Source of the DNA: Acidobacteriota bacterium
Lineage (GTDB): Bacteria > Acidobacteriota > Terriglobia > Terriglobales > Acidobacteriaceae
DNA: 64,000 nt
Assembly (NCBI GenBank): GCA_013289685.1
Contig: JABCZL010000004.1
Coordinates: forward strand, 248,001-312,000
Direction of reading: 5' to 3'
The notes under the pieces are model-generated. The model ran no database searches. It worked only from the letters and a program-made list of their open reading frames with translations, and had not been told where the DNA came from. A program made the position numbers and the translations under genes. Shown in pieces: positions 47,748-57,838 of the stretch; positions within the stretch are counted from its first letter, which is position 1; every line of letters starts with the position of its first letter.

Positions 47748-48530
47748 ATGATCACAGACGGTTTGAACGCATTGGTGGTCGATGACGAGGCCTCGTTTCG
47801 CCGGGTGCTGCGAACCTCGCTGGCCGCCAGCGGGTTCGCCATCGAAGAGGCGCGAAGCGGTGAAGAGGCCATTGCGACTCTTGCCCGCTGCAATTTCGAC
47901 CTCGTGCTGCTCGATGTGAATATGCCGGGAATGGGCGGGGTGGAGGCCTGCAGGAAGGTTCGCGCGCGCAGTCCGAAAATCGGCATTGTGATGGTCACCG
48001 TGCAGGACGGCGAGAGTGAAATGGTCAGGGCCCTCGAAGCTGGCGCCGACGACTACATCACCAAGCCCATCCGGCTGCGCGAACTGGTCGCCCGGCTAAG
48101 AGCCGTATCGCGGAGGCTTCGCACAGACGATGCCGTCGATTCCGCCTCACTGCACGCCGGCGATTTGGAACTGGATCTCAATCGGCATCTGCTTTACCGG
48201 CAGGGAAAAATCGTCCACCTCACGCCCACTGAATTCGAACTGCTGGCCCTGCTCATGCGGAACGAAGGAACCCCAGTTACCCACACAAAACTGTTACGCT
48301 CCGTTTGGGGCCCCGAATACGGCACAGAACTGGAGTACCTGCGCTCCTTCGTCAAAACTCTGCGCCAGAAAATTGAAGACGATCCCGCCAGACCCAAATA
48401 CATCCTGACCGAGCCCTGGCTGGGATACCGCTTCCGCAATCCACGCGCGCGCCCGGAGTTCAAGACGCCGCAAGCTGCGTCCCCGCGACTTATTCTTCCC
48501 AGTAGTGCCAGTCCCGGTTTGACAGGGTAG
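47748..48530 (+). CDS. OmpR/KdpE-family response regulator
   Basis: 260 residues. The receiver domain has Asp12/Asp13 and phosphoacceptor Asp56 (LVLLDVNMPGMGG), Lys in DDYITKPIRLRELVA, then a winged-helix DNA-binding domain (residues about 130-235: HLTPTEFELLALLMRNEGTP, EYLRSFVKTLRQKIEDDPA, YILTEPWLGYRF). This is the KdpE arrangement. It follows the kinase gene and is its likely partner. The last 30 residues are an unstructured tail. Confidence 0.93.
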   Translation: MITDGLNALVVDDEASFRRVLRTSLAASGFAIEEARSGEEAIATLARCNFDLVLLDVNMPGMGGVEACRKVRARSPKIGIVMVTVQDGESEMVRALEAGADDYITKPIRLRELVARLRAVSRRLRTDDAVDSASLHAGDLELDLNRHLLYRQGKIVHLTPTEFELLALLMRNEGTPVTHTKLLRSVWGPEYGTELEYLRSFVKTLRQKIEDDPARPKYILTEPWLGYRFRNPRARPEFKTPQAASPRLILPSSASPGLTG

Positions 48531-48663
48531 ATGTCACGGCCGAACCTCCAGCGCCGATGGAGGATTGGATCTCGTATGTCCCAGCCTGGTGCCGGCGGCG
48601 AATCGGCATGAGTTGGGGCGTCCAAACAACTTCAAAAACTAATCAGGGCGCGGACTGATGAAA

Positions 48664-48696
48664 GCCCCACCCTTCGAAACTCTCGAAAGGTGGGGC
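48664..48696. terminator. bidirectional terminator-like hairpin
   Basis: GCCCCACCCTTCGA and TCGAAAGGTGGGGC pair over 14 bases with one G:T and a 5-base loop, between the convergent response regulator and sedolisin genes. No clean T-tract on either side. Another small hairpin (CCTCCAGCGCCGATGGAGG) lies at 48547-48565. Confidence 0.6.
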
Positions 48697-48718
48697 GGCC
48701 GATTCTTCTCAAGAACTC

Positions 48719-51547
48719 TCACTGAACGTTCAGGTTGACGGTGATGGTGTGCGAAATAGTCGACGATGTTGCCGTGACGGTCACGTTGGTTTGACCGACA
48801 GGCGTCCCGGGATTGTGGGGTGGCCCGCTGCTCGAGCTGCAGGCCGGTAGCCACAGCACCAGTGGTACGAGCACAGCCACAAAACCGATCATGGTGCGTG
48901 CTCTGGATTTGCGGCGAGTGACGGGCAACAGCAATCCCACCATAGCAGGAAACAGAAACGCGTAGAAGATGCGATTGGGGCGTCCTAACGGGCCATCGAT
49001 CAAAGACGACGCCGCAGTCGTGCCAATCATGACCGTTTCCGTTGTGGCGGAAGCTGCCGTGAAGGTGCAGGTCGATTCAGAGGGCAGACCGGTACACGCA
49101 AAGCTGGGAGCCGTGGTCAATCCGCCGAGCAAGCCGAAGGTGATGGTGCCGGAACCGCTTTGGCCGGGGGCGGTAACGGTGATGGCCAACGGGTTCGGGG
49201 TCATGGAGATATCCTCCACGTTGAGCGTGGAAGCGGTCGAGGTTGACGCACTTAGAGTTGTGTCGCCGGGATAGGACGCCGTGACGTTAAAGGTCCCTCC
49301 CGGGATCTGGTTGGTGCTGGTACCGGTCGGAACTGTGACCGTGGCAGTGCCGCCGGTGGTTGTAAGAGCCGTCGCGCTCCCAGTGATGCCCCCACCAGAC
49401 AAATTGAAGGTCACGGTTTCCCCATCCTGTGGAGCGGGCGAAATGGTAGCGGTCGCAGTCACGCTCGTGCCAATTGCTACCGTACCTGAACTCAGCACAA
49501 GCGTTGTGGTCGTCGGCGTCTTCCCAGAACTGCTCGGCCAGTTGGCCAGCAAGGGCGCTACATTGATGGAGCCAAGACCAGTCGCCTCATCGAAGCCAGC
49601 GCCAACCAAAAAGCCGGCTTGGCCCCCGGTCAGAGCGGTTGGACTGGGCGTGCTGTTGTTGCACATGCTGGGTGTATTTACGTTGCAACTGGTGACACCG
49701 CTTGAGGACACGGTAACGTCGTTGAACACGCCGTTGGCCGGATTCGAGGCCAACTGGTAGAGATTCGGATTCAGCAACCCCTGGGCCGCGCCCGCCTTCT
49801 GATCGAGAAGGGCCGCGACACCCGCCATGTCGGGCGCGGCGGCCGAGGTCCCGGCGAAAACGACAAAACCCGGATTTGCCGGATTTGCCGAGCACTGATT
49901 GTTTCCTGCCAGGCAGGCGAAGTAGCCGTCGTGGCCAGAAGCGGTGTAGGCCACATCAGGGGTGTAGCGGCCCGCCCTGGCAGCAGGGACACCGGTCCCC
50001 GTCTGGTAAGTGGGCGTCGCGATCACCGAGCTCACCCCGCCACCGGTACCCGCCACCTGGAAGTTGGCTCCGTTCATGGGTTCGTTCCAGGCTCCCTCTG
50101 GAATAGGCCCCTTGGCGGATCCGTTGTTGGTGGGATTACTAGTGGGATTCCAGTATTGGCTGGGGTTGGTAAAGTCAGCAAATTCGGTTCCGCCCACGCA
50201 GGTGGCGAAGCTCGACGAGCAGATGTTATTAGGGCTGGCGGTCTGGCTGGCCGGGGGCGGGCTGAACGACTGGTCGCAACCGGCGGCCCCAGAGTCCCCC
50301 GAGGAGACAAAGATCGACATCCCAGCCCCGGCTGCCGTCTTGAACAGGCTATCCCAGAAGTCGACCCCCGACACCCCGGCGTTAGCCTCGCACGACCCGA
50401 AGCTGATGCTCATAATCTGAGCCGGCACTGGCGCGTCTACGACGTAAGACGTGGCGATATCGACCCCGTCCTGTGTCTGGCTGCTCGCGCTTACCACCAG
50501 ATCAATCGTGGCGCCAGGCGCAACGCTGCCCGAGCGTGATACGTCGAGGGTGGCCTCTCCCTGATCGCCGGAGGCTTGGCCGCTTGTCGTGGCTGGCCCC
50601 GGGTCGGTGCCGGTCGTCGGAATAATGACGGTTTCCGGAGTGGCCTTCACTGTGAGCCCGGAAGCGGCCTCGAAATTCTGAATGTCCGCATCGTACACAC
50701 GGGAGCGGCCGATGATGGCGATGGTTTCGCCGGTACCATCGATGCCCGGCGTGTTCACGTTGTAGATGGTGGCGAAGTCGGCAGGGAAAACCACGAAGCA
50801 GGGCGTGGGCGGATTGCCACATGAGTAAGTACCCTCCGGTGTCAACTCGACTCCAGACGCAGATGCCACATTGTGTCCCGGTGGGGGCGCAACGTTGATG
50901 ACCTTGTGCTGTGGATCGTACTTGATCGTGTAGAGGCCGCTGATGGCCTTGATCGCGTCCTTCAATGCGGCAGGGACCTGCGGTTCAGCGGTGATGGAGA
51001 TCCTTTTCTCGTCCTTGACCATGAAGTAATGCATCTCAGCGCGGAAGGCATTGCCGACCGTCAAAGCTGCGCCGCTGAATGTGATCCGGTCACGGCTGGG
51101 TGAAACAGCGTCCACTTGCAGATGCTCGGATTCGAGCCACGCAGTTACCGCCTGGATATCGTGCAAGGACGGCCCGAAGCGCTTGCCCTGCTCTGCCGGG
51201 GTCAGCCAGTGGTGGTAGTTGGGCGATGTGGGAATCTGTAGCTCTTCAAGGAACTTGTTGTAAGCCTGCTCCCTCTGCGGGGAACGAGCGAGCATGATGA
51301 CGAGGTGATCCAGTCTCAAGTCCGCAGGGACCGCGCCCTGGTCACTCTCAACGCTGGCCCAAGCCGGGTGATGTCCGGTGAGCGCAACGCGATTGCTCGG
51401 GTCAACCGGAGTGCGCACGAGGTCGTCGGCTCCGGCGAACGCAGGCAGGGAGAGAGACACCATCGAAGTAAGCGCGAACAGCGCGCAGAATACCAACCTA
51501 GAGCCGCGGTGAGGGATTCGGCTCTGCGGGCCTTTGTGAAGCATCAT
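48719..51547 (-). CDS. secreted S53-family (sedolisin) serine-carboxyl peptidase with Ig-like domain
   Basis: 942 residues from ATG 51547 (GGAGG six bases upstream). The signal peptide (VFCALFALTSMVSLSLPAFA) is followed by the activation pro-domain (residues about 50-215: ARSPQREQAYNKFLEELQIP, YHHWLTPAEQGKRFGPS). In the catalytic domain the S53 triad fits: Glu331/Asp335 (GEATLDVSRSG), Asp418 (FVSSGDSGAAG), Ser568 (FAGTSAAAPDMAGVAAL). An Ig-like repeat (VLSSGTVAIGTSVTATATIS) and a C-terminal hydrophobic segment with a Cys/Ser-rich tail (LPACSSSS) follow, perhaps for surface anchoring. It should work at acid pH outside the cell. Confidence 0.95.
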   Translation of the reverse strand: MMLHKGPQSRIPHRGSRLVFCALFALTSMVSLSLPAFAGADDLVRTPVDPSNRVALTGHHPAWASVESDQGAVPADLRLDHLVIMLARSPQREQAYNKFLEELQIPTSPNYHHWLTPAEQGKRFGPSLHDIQAVTAWLESEHLQVDAVSPSRDRITFSGAALTVGNAFRAEMHYFMVKDEKRISITAEPQVPAALKDAIKAISGLYTIKYDPQHKVINVAPPPGHNVASASGVELTPEGTYSCGNPPTPCFVVFPADFATIYNVNTPGIDGTGETIAIIGRSRVYDADIQNFEAASGLTVKATPETVIIPTTGTDPGPATTSGQASGDQGEATLDVSRSGSVAPGATIDLVVSASSQTQDGVDIATSYVVDAPVPAQIMSISFGSCEANAGVSGVDFWDSLFKTAAGAGMSIFVSSGDSGAAGCDQSFSPPPASQTASPNNICSSSFATCVGGTEFADFTNPSQYWNPTSNPTNNGSAKGPIPEGAWNEPMNGANFQVAGTGGGVSSVIATPTYQTGTGVPAARAGRYTPDVAYTASGHDGYFACLAGNNQCSANPANPGFVVFAGTSAAAPDMAGVAALLDQKAGAAQGLLNPNLYQLASNPANGVFNDVTVSSSGVTSCNVNTPSMCNNSTPSPTALTGGQAGFLVGAGFDEATGLGSINVAPLLANWPSSSGKTPTTTTLVLSSGTVAIGTSVTATATISPAPQDGETVTFNLSGGGITGSATALTTTGGTATVTVPTGTSTNQIPGGTFNVTASYPGDTTLSASTSTASTLNVEDISMTPNPLAITVTAPGQSGSGTITFGLLGGLTTAPSFACTGLPSESTCTFTAASATTETVMIGTTAASSLIDGPLGRPNRIFYAFLFPAMVGLLLPVTRRKSRARTMIGFVAVLVPLVLWLPACSSSSGPPHNPGTPVGQTNVTVTATSSTISHTITVNLNVQ

Positions 51548-52314
51548 AGATATCCTCCAAGGTGCGAGCTGCGATAAACGTTTGGCTGGGTGTTCTCTGC
51601 CTGTCCGGCCCAAACCTCCGCCAGATTTTGGGAAATGACCGGTACTCGAGCATCTCGGGGATTGGGGGGACTATCTTCCGGCGAGGCGCACATCTTGTGG
51701 CTAGCAGGCTGTGAATGTCAAGCAAAATTCACGTCCGTTGGGGGAGGGGGTGTAGCACTTTTGCCGCCTCTATACACTACCCCGCTACCCGTTTGACGGG
51801 GTATTACGCGCTGAGGGGAAATTGCTACACCCCCCCTCCCCACCACAGAACTGGTTTTGACTTTGACTCTGGCCGTGCCCGCCCGCCCGCGCGGCAGGAG
51901 GGGCAGGGCTGCGTTGCGTGAGAGCGCTGGTGCGTAGCGTTTCGCGTCGCGTGAGCGCGAGCTGGGATCGCGGGTGAAGCACGAGAGCTGGAGAGTTGAC
52001 AGATGGAGGGCACGAAGGATGTGTGATTGCGCCTCACCCTTAGGACGTAACCGTGCGCCGACGGCGATTTCGTTGTTGACATCCACAAGCCAGGGAGCGT
52101 AGCGTTCTCCACAAAATTCAGCGGGCAGGATTCTTTGGACGGGTGACTGTTCTTCTGTTCAGTCAGTATTCCTTCTCGCTGCTTCCCCTTGATGTGTGAA
52201 TGGATTGCGCCACCATGTGATCTGGCGTCGCATTAGTGCGGACAAGTAGTCGCATCAGTTTGTCCGGCACAAGCCGGACTGTCCAATCTGTTCATTCTGT
52301 CTGGAGGAAGGTCT
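51548..52314. other. long divergent intergenic region with structured element
   Basis: 767 bases between the divergent sedolisin and RHS genes. No gene is convincing; a 122-codon minus-strand frame (51718-52086) has repetitive, low-complexity content. It holds the nested hairpin described at 51739-51843, a GC-rich stretch (GCCCGCCCGCGCGG) near 51880 and a GGAGGAAGG ribosome binding site at 52302 for the RHS gene. Confidence 0.55.
51739..51843. other. nested-hairpin structured element (possible RNA or MITE)
   Basis: Outer arms TGGGGGAGGGGGTGTAGCA (51739-51757) and TTGCTACACCCCCC, CTCCCCAC (51822-51843) are complementary apart from a difference in the length of G-runs. The 60-base interior holds a second perfect 7-bp stem, TACCCCG (51778-51784) with CGGGGTA (51797-51803). 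About 190 bases upstream of sedolisin and 470 upstream of the RHS gene. Confidence 0.6.
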
Positions 52315-55300
52315 ATGACTCGCTTTGTGGCTGAGTTGTTCCCGTCGTCTGGCAGCGGTACAACCTCGGTAGTTGCAGCCAACATCCAAAGCCACTGCCC
52401 TTATCCCGCAGCCCTGTTAGTACTCCTACTTTGCGCGTTCTCGCCGCGAGGTTTCGCGCAGACTTCGCCTCCCACAACACCAGATGACCAAATGGGTTTC
52501 ATGCCCTACGTGTCATACCACGGCGGAGACATCGATAACGTGAATTTAGCCAACGGCAATCTGTTCGTGCATACCCCATTCTTGAGCTACCCGCAGCGCG
52601 GAAATGTACTTAGGGTAGCGCTCGACTTGATGTACAACGGCAAGCCCTATCAAGTTCAGAATTTCTGTGCGGCCGGAAGGTGCACTTGGCTCTGGTTACC
52701 GTCTGGCTTCTCTCAAGGGTGGGGCGGACATCTCCCCAGCCCACCCTTCGGGGTCAACATCGTTGACGCGGACGCGGTGACGGTGCCGTATGAGGCAGCG
52801 AAAATCCCAAACACCAACCCAACGGACTATGGCGACCTTTTTAAGATCATGACCGCTGACAACGCCAGTCATCTCCTCGGACTCGTGGCGGGTACGGGTG
52901 GCTCATGTGGTACAGGCAGCACCGGGTATTACTACAGCGATTGGGGCACTTTCGAGACATTAGATGCGACGGGCTGGCAGATGTTAATCCCTAGCTGCGG
53001 TAGCGGTACCACGGCAGTTGTTAGTCCGACAGGCGTGAGACATGAGGGTCAGGACACCCTGCGCGTGGACCCGAACGGCAACTATCTCACCATAACTCTT
53101 GGATGTCCTCCCTCTGGCTCTTGTATCGAAATCCCCACAAGCATTACAGATACCCTGGGCCGACAGATCCCGCTCCCTGCGGCGGCTGGTGCAGCCAGCA
53201 CTTCTCTGTGCCCCAGTGGTCCTGCAACCGTCGTTTCGGCGGCTTATTGGACCCCCCCCGGTTACAACGGCACTACTCTGCAATATCTGCTTTGCTACGC
53301 AAGCGTGCCGATAAATATTCCACCGGTCGGTTCCGCGATCGGCTTAACTGCATCGCTCAATGTTTTGCAGAGCATCGTCCTCCCCAATAACACGTCATGG
53401 ACATTTGCGTACAACGATTCCAGCGGCACCTACAACGGCAACCCAACCAGCTATGGCAGTTTGACCCAAATTACCTTTCCCACCGGAGGAACGATCTCAT
53501 ACACGTATATTTCGTATGGCAATGTCACTGATCTGAATAGTCGTTGGGTTTCCAGCCGAACGGTCAATGCCAACGATGGAACTGGTCCACACACGTGGAA
53601 CTATGCTTACGGATATACTGGCTCGGGACAGCAAACATACGCTCAGACCATTGTCACTGACCCGCTGGGAAACGATACCGCCCACACATTCGGCCTTGGC
53701 GTTGGCACCTACGAAACACTCACACAGTACTACCAAGGCAGCCATACGAGTGGCACCCTGTTGAAAACCGTCGCAACGAACTACGAATACTTCAGCAACC
53801 TAAACAGTTCTACCCCCGATCTGACCGGAGTAGTGCCGATCCAGGATACGACCACTTGGGCTGCGGACAACGAAGTGAGCCAAACCAACAATAGCTATGA
53901 TCTTGGATTCACATACGTGGCATGGACTACCGGACTAGGGCAGGGGACGAGCCTCTACGGCAAAGTAACCAGCGAGACCGACTATGACTACGGAATTGGT
54001 GCCCACGGTAACGCTTTGCGTACGACCAACACCAGCTATGCCTGGCAGAGCCCGAACCCGAACTATTCCAGCTATCTGACTAACAATCTCTTGATTCTTC
54101 CTTATTCGGTCCAAATTCAGGACGGAGGTGGCACACAGCGGGCCTACACCTATTACGGCTATGACGAAACTAGTCTGCAATCCTCTGGAATTGCGGAACA
54201 AAAAATTTCGGGAGAATCGTATCCAGGCAACCAGACTTCAGTTCATCGCTGGCTGAACGGGAGCACGACGGGTACGACGCTCTGTAATGCGGTCACGAAC
54301 GGTTATCTGCTCTCTACCAAGGCCTACTACGACACTGGAGAAGTACCAACCTCAACTGATCCATGTGGCCATCAGACGAAGTATCAATATTCAAGTTCGT
54401 ATTACGGCGCGTTCGTCACAACGGCTACGAACGCTTTGAACCAAAACACGATTTACGGCTACGATTTCAACACGGGTGTTGTCACCTCGATCACGGACTC
54501 AAACTCGCAGATAACGACGAAGAACTACGACATCCTTGCTCGCCCGACCTCAGTTAGCTACCCTGACGGAGGCTCGACCACCGATTGCTACACCGATATG
54601 GGCGGCGCGACCTGCACGCAGTCCGGTGCTCCATATCAGGTTGTCGTCACGAAAGCGATCACTTCGTCACTAAACAAAACATCGACCGTGGTCTTCGATG
54701 GCTTGGGCCGTGTTTCGCAGACGCAACTCAATTCTGATACTCCGAGCACTACCTACACTCTAACCACGTACGACGCACTAGGTAGAAAGTCCCAGGTCTA
54801 CAACCCGACTCGCTGCTCGCCAATCACGACTAACTGCGGCGAAACCACTTGGGGATACACGACCACCAACTACGATCCGCTCAGCCGTGTCACATCCGTG
54901 GTCGAGCAAGACACGTCTGCTGTCAGCACAAACTACGCGTCGTTCCCTTGCACAACAGTCACCGACGAAGCGGGTAAAGCCCGCAAGTCGTGCGTGGATG
55001 GGCTGGGCCGCATGACGGGCGTCTGGGAAGATCCTTCAGGTCTCAACTACGAAACAGACTACGGCTACGATGCCCTGGGCAATCTGACAAGTGTGGACCA
55101 GAAAGGCAGCAATGTCGCCAATGCGCGAGCGCGAGGCTTTGTCTTCGATTCACTATCGGAACTGACAAGCTCCACTAACCCCGAATCGGGGCAGATCAGC
55201 TACGGGTACGACGCCGACGGCAACGTCATCACGAAGACAGCGCCGCTGCCCAATCAAACCGGAACATCGACGGTAACCACAACTAGCACCTATGACGTGC

Positions 55301-57354
55301 TCAACCGCCTGATCCAGAAGAGCTACAAGGACGGCACCACTACCGATCCCTACACTCCCACGGTCCAGTTCGGTTACGACGCAGTAGCGCCCACTGGTTG
55401 CACAACGACGCCTCCTTCGGCTCCTGACAGCTACCCAGTCGGACGGCGCACGGCGATGTGCGACGGTTCGGGTGCTGCGTCTTATACACACGACAAGATG
55501 GGCAGGATTTTGCGAGAGCGTCGAACGATTGGCGCGGTGTTGGGCGATTATGAGAATGACTCTTACAATCTTGATGGCTCACCGGCAACTTTTACCACCC
55601 TTGGCTATCAGGTGACTTACACCTATACTGGAGCAGGCCGGCCGATCACCGCATCGAACTATACCGGAGGCACCACGAACTTTGTGAAAAGCGCTACCTA
55701 CGCCCCGCCCGGTGAATTGACCGCGATGACCTTGGGCTCGACTTCCAGTTTTGCCGGAATCGTAACTAATAACGCTTACAATGACCGTCTGCAGCCGATT
55801 CTCCTCTCCGCCACAGTTGCCGGACAGAACCCAGTCTTCAGCCTTTGCTTTGACTTTCATCTAGCTGTCGCAGTGACGACACCCTCGCCGTGTTCATTCT
55901 CCGCCAGCACTTTGGGCGACAACGGCAACGCCTACCAGGTCGTGAACAACCGGGACAACACACGATCCGAGACTCTCATGTACGACTCGCTGAATCGGAT
56001 TTCCAGCGGCCAATCCAATGGGACGCAATGGGGAGAGACCTTCACCATTGACGCCTGGAGCAACCTGACCAACGAGACTCCAATATCGGGCAAGACGAAC
56101 CACGAAGGGCTCAATACCTCAGCGGGTACCAACAATCAGCTTGCCGGTTTCGGCTATGATGCGGCAGGAAACATGACCAGTAATGGTTCAGCATCCTATG
56201 TGTATGACGCAGAGAATCGCCTGATCGCTACTGCCGGAACCTCCTACATCTACGATGGCAACGGCCAGCGGGTGGAGAAGTGTACGGAAGGCACGACGCC
56301 AGGCACCTGCGCCAGCGGTTCTACAGGAACCCTCTATTGGAGGGGCCAGATCAGCGACGCCCTGTCCGAGACCGACTTGGCCGGGAACATCCAGAACACC
56401 TACATCTTCTTCAACGGACAGCGAGTGGCCCGTCGCGACAGCGCGGCAGCGATTCATTATTACTTCTCTGACCACTTGGGTTCTCATGGCGTAGTCGAGA
56501 ACGCAACAGGCACCACGTGTGAGCAAGACATTGACTACTACCCGTACGGCGGCGTTGAGCACGACTACTGCCCGAACGCTGTCCAGAACTACAAGTTCAC
56601 CGGAAAGGAAAGGGACATGGAATCGGGGTTAGATTACTTCGGAAAGCGCTTTCATGCCTCGTCGCTCGGCCGGTTCATGTCCGTGGACCCTCATGATATC
56701 CTGGCCGATGCCAAAAAGCCAGACAAGGTTCGCACAGAACTCCTTGACCCTCAGTCGTGGAATCGATATGCCTACGTCACAAACAATCCACTTAAGTATG
56801 CCGATTGGGAGGGTTTGGAGAAAATCCTGGTGGTTTATGTGCAGCAGCCGGTTCCTGGGACGTCAAAGACTTATCAGCAGAAAGGATTGGACACTATCAC
56901 AGGCCACGCTTTCATCGGCCTAAAGGATACAACAGCCCATACAGAGACTAAAGCAGGTTTCTATCCGAAGAGCGGAGTGATCCCAGAAATAAGTACGACA
57001 ACGACTGGCGAAGTGAGGGATGACTCGAACCATTCTTGGAACGTTAAACAAGAATACAAAATCACGGACGACCAGTACAACGCTGTGCAGCAGTCAATCA
57101 GCAATGATAAAGGGGACACGAACCTCCAGTACGACCTGGATACAAACAACTGTACAGACTGGGTGATGGACACGGCGGCAATCGCAGGAGTTACGCTCCC
57201 AGATGCTACGGGAACTTGGCCCGGAGGCGGCGGTGAAAGTCCTGGCCCATTAGGTCAAGAAGTGGCGGCACAACCAGGAGCAACTGTGCAGCAACCTAAG
57301 AAGGACGGGGGCAGCAGCGGTAGTAGCGACGACAGCAGTGGCAGTAGCATTTGA
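52315..57354 (+). CDS. RHS/YD-repeat protein with C-terminal effector-like domain
   Basis: 1679 residues. A long N-terminus carries a signal peptide (LLVLLLCAFSPRGFAQTS). The body has tens of YD-type repeats (GYDALGNLTSVDQKGSN, YDSLNRISSGQSN). The RHS core ends near residue 1500 (DHLGSHGVVENATG, YKFTGKERDMESGLDYFGKR, RFMSVDPHDI, WNRYAYVTNNPLKYADWEG). The last ~180 residues differ: GHAFIGLKD (His ~1530) and TNNCTDWVMDTAAIAGV (Cys ~1612), with His before Cys, resemble a permuted papain-like (NlpC/P60 or PPPDE-type) peptidase. The tail is Ser/Gly-rich. Polymorphic toxins have this plan. A small exported protein follows and may be the immunity protein. Confidence 0.9.
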   Translation: MTRFVAELFPSSGSGTTSVVAANIQSHCPYPAALLVLLLCAFSPRGFAQTSPPTTPDDQMGFMPYVSYHGGDIDNVNLANGNLFVHTPFLSYPQRGNVLRVALDLMYNGKPYQVQNFCAAGRCTWLWLPSGFSQGWGGHLPSPPFGVNIVDADAVTVPYEAAKIPNTNPTDYGDLFKIMTADNASHLLGLVAGTGGSCGTGSTGYYYSDWGTFETLDATGWQMLIPSCGSGTTAVVSPTGVRHEGQDTLRVDPNGNYLTITLGCPPSGSCIEIPTSITDTLGRQIPLPAAAGAASTSLCPSGPATVVSAAYWTPPGYNGTTLQYLLCYASVPINIPPVGSAIGLTASLNVLQSIVLPNNTSWTFAYNDSSGTYNGNPTSYGSLTQITFPTGGTISYTYISYGNVTDLNSRWVSSRTVNANDGTGPHTWNYAYGYTGSGQQTYAQTIVTDPLGNDTAHTFGLGVGTYETLTQYYQGSHTSGTLLKTVATNYEYFSNLNSSTPDLTGVVPIQDTTTWAADNEVSQTNNSYDLGFTYVAWTTGLGQGTSLYGKVTSETDYDYGIGAHGNALRTTNTSYAWQSPNPNYSSYLTNNLLILPYSVQIQDGGGTQRAYTYYGYDETSLQSSGIAEQKISGESYPGNQTSVHRWLNGSTTGTTLCNAVTNGYLLSTKAYYDTGEVPTSTDPCGHQTKYQYSSSYYGAFVTTATNALNQNTIYGYDFNTGVVTSITDSNSQITTKNYDILARPTSVSYPDGGSTTDCYTDMGGATCTQSGAPYQVVVTKAITSSLNKTSTVVFDGLGRVSQTQLNSDTPSTTYTLTTYDALGRKSQVYNPTRCSPITTNCGETTWGYTTTNYDPLSRVTSVVEQDTSAVSTNYASFPCTTVTDEAGKARKSCVDGLGRMTGVWEDPSGLNYETDYGYDALGNLTSVDQKGSNVANARARGFVFDSLSELTSSTNPESGQISYGYDADGNVITKTAPLPNQTGTSTVTTTSTYDVLNRLIQKSYKDGTTTDPYTPTVQFGYDAVAPTGCTTTPPSAPDSYPVGRRTAMCDGSGAASYTHDKMGRILRERRTIGAVLGDYENDSYNLDGSPATFTTLGYQVTYTYTGAGRPITASNYTGGTTNFVKSATYAPPGELTAMTLGSTSSFAGIVTNNAYNDRLQPILLSATVAGQNPVFSLCFDFHLAVAVTTPSPCSFSASTLGDNGNAYQVVNNRDNTRSETLMYDSLNRISSGQSNGTQWGETFTIDAWSNLTNETPISGKTNHEGLNTSAGTNNQLAGFGYDAAGNMTSNGSASYVYDAENRLIATAGTSYIYDGNGQRVEKCTEGTTPGTCASGSTGTLYWRGQISDALSETDLAGNIQNTYIFFNGQRVARRDSAAAIHYYFSDHLGSHGVVENATGTTCEQDIDYYPYGGVEHDYCPNAVQNYKFTGKERDMESGLDYFGKRFHASSLGRFMSVDPHDILADAKKPDKVRTELLDPQSWNRYAYVTNNPLKYADWEGLEKILVVYVQQPVPGTSKTYQQKGLDTITGHAFIGLKDTTAHTETKAGFYPKSGVIPEISTTTTGEVRDDSNHSWNVKQEYKITDDQYNAVQQSISNDKGDTNLQYDLDTNNCTDWVMDTAAIAGVTLPDATGTWPGGGGESPGPLGQEVAAQPGATVQQPKKDGGSSGSSDDSSGSSI

Positions 57355-57367
57355 GGTCGCAAAATCC

Positions 57368-57820
57368 ATGAAACAAATACTCGTAATTCTTGTTCTCGCC
57401 ATCAACAGCATCGGCCAGTCCCAAAATGCGGGGGTCTCTTGTATCCTGGTGGGCGGTGTTGGCTGTGGAAACTTGGTCCTTGAGAAGACGCGACGCAGTG
57501 ACTTTCTCCCTGACGCTGAGACAGAGAAGCGGTTTGCTAATGAAGGCGTGACATTCACGTTTGACGCAAACGATACCCTTGACAGCATAGTAGTAGTGGG
57601 CAATAAGCGATACAAAACGGACAAGGGCGTTTCCTCAGGCGATAAGGAAGAACGTGTTCTGCAGGCCTACGGCAAGCCCACAAAGACTGGGAAAATGGTT
57701 TTAAATAAAGGGGAAAATGAGCCCATCGGTACTGTAGGGGATCGGGCACTCATGTACCCCGGAATTCTATTTATTATCCGTCATGGGGGCGTTTGGGCCA
57801 TTTCAATTAAGACAAAGTGA
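57368..57820 (+). CDS. small exported protein, candidate immunity protein
   Basis: 150 residues from ATG 57368, 13 bases after the RHS stop; an upstream ATG at 57338 overlaps the RHS end. The N-terminus is a signal peptide (QILVILVLAINSIGQS). The rest has no named family: FTFDANDTLDSIVVVGNKRY, ERVLQAYGKPTKTGKM, GILFIIRHGGVWAISI. Its place directly after an RHS C-terminal effector-like domain is where immunity genes sit, and an exported form would fit an effector acting in the periplasm. Function is inferred from location only. Confidence 0.6.
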   Translation: MKQILVILVLAINSIGQSQNAGVSCILVGGVGCGNLVLEKTRRSDFLPDAETEKRFANEGVTFTFDANDTLDSIVVVGNKRYKTDKGVSSGDKEERVLQAYGKPTKTGKMVLNKGENEPIGTVGDRALMYPGILFIIRHGGVWAISIKTK

Positions 57821-57838
57821 ACGGGCTGCCCATCTCTT

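Noticed and set aside
51718..52086. 122-codon minus-strand frame in the sedolisin-RHS gap
   Set aside because: It covers the nested hairpin and GC-rich tracts; composition (Pro- and Arg-rich) follows from the base sequence, and no ribosome binding site is seen.
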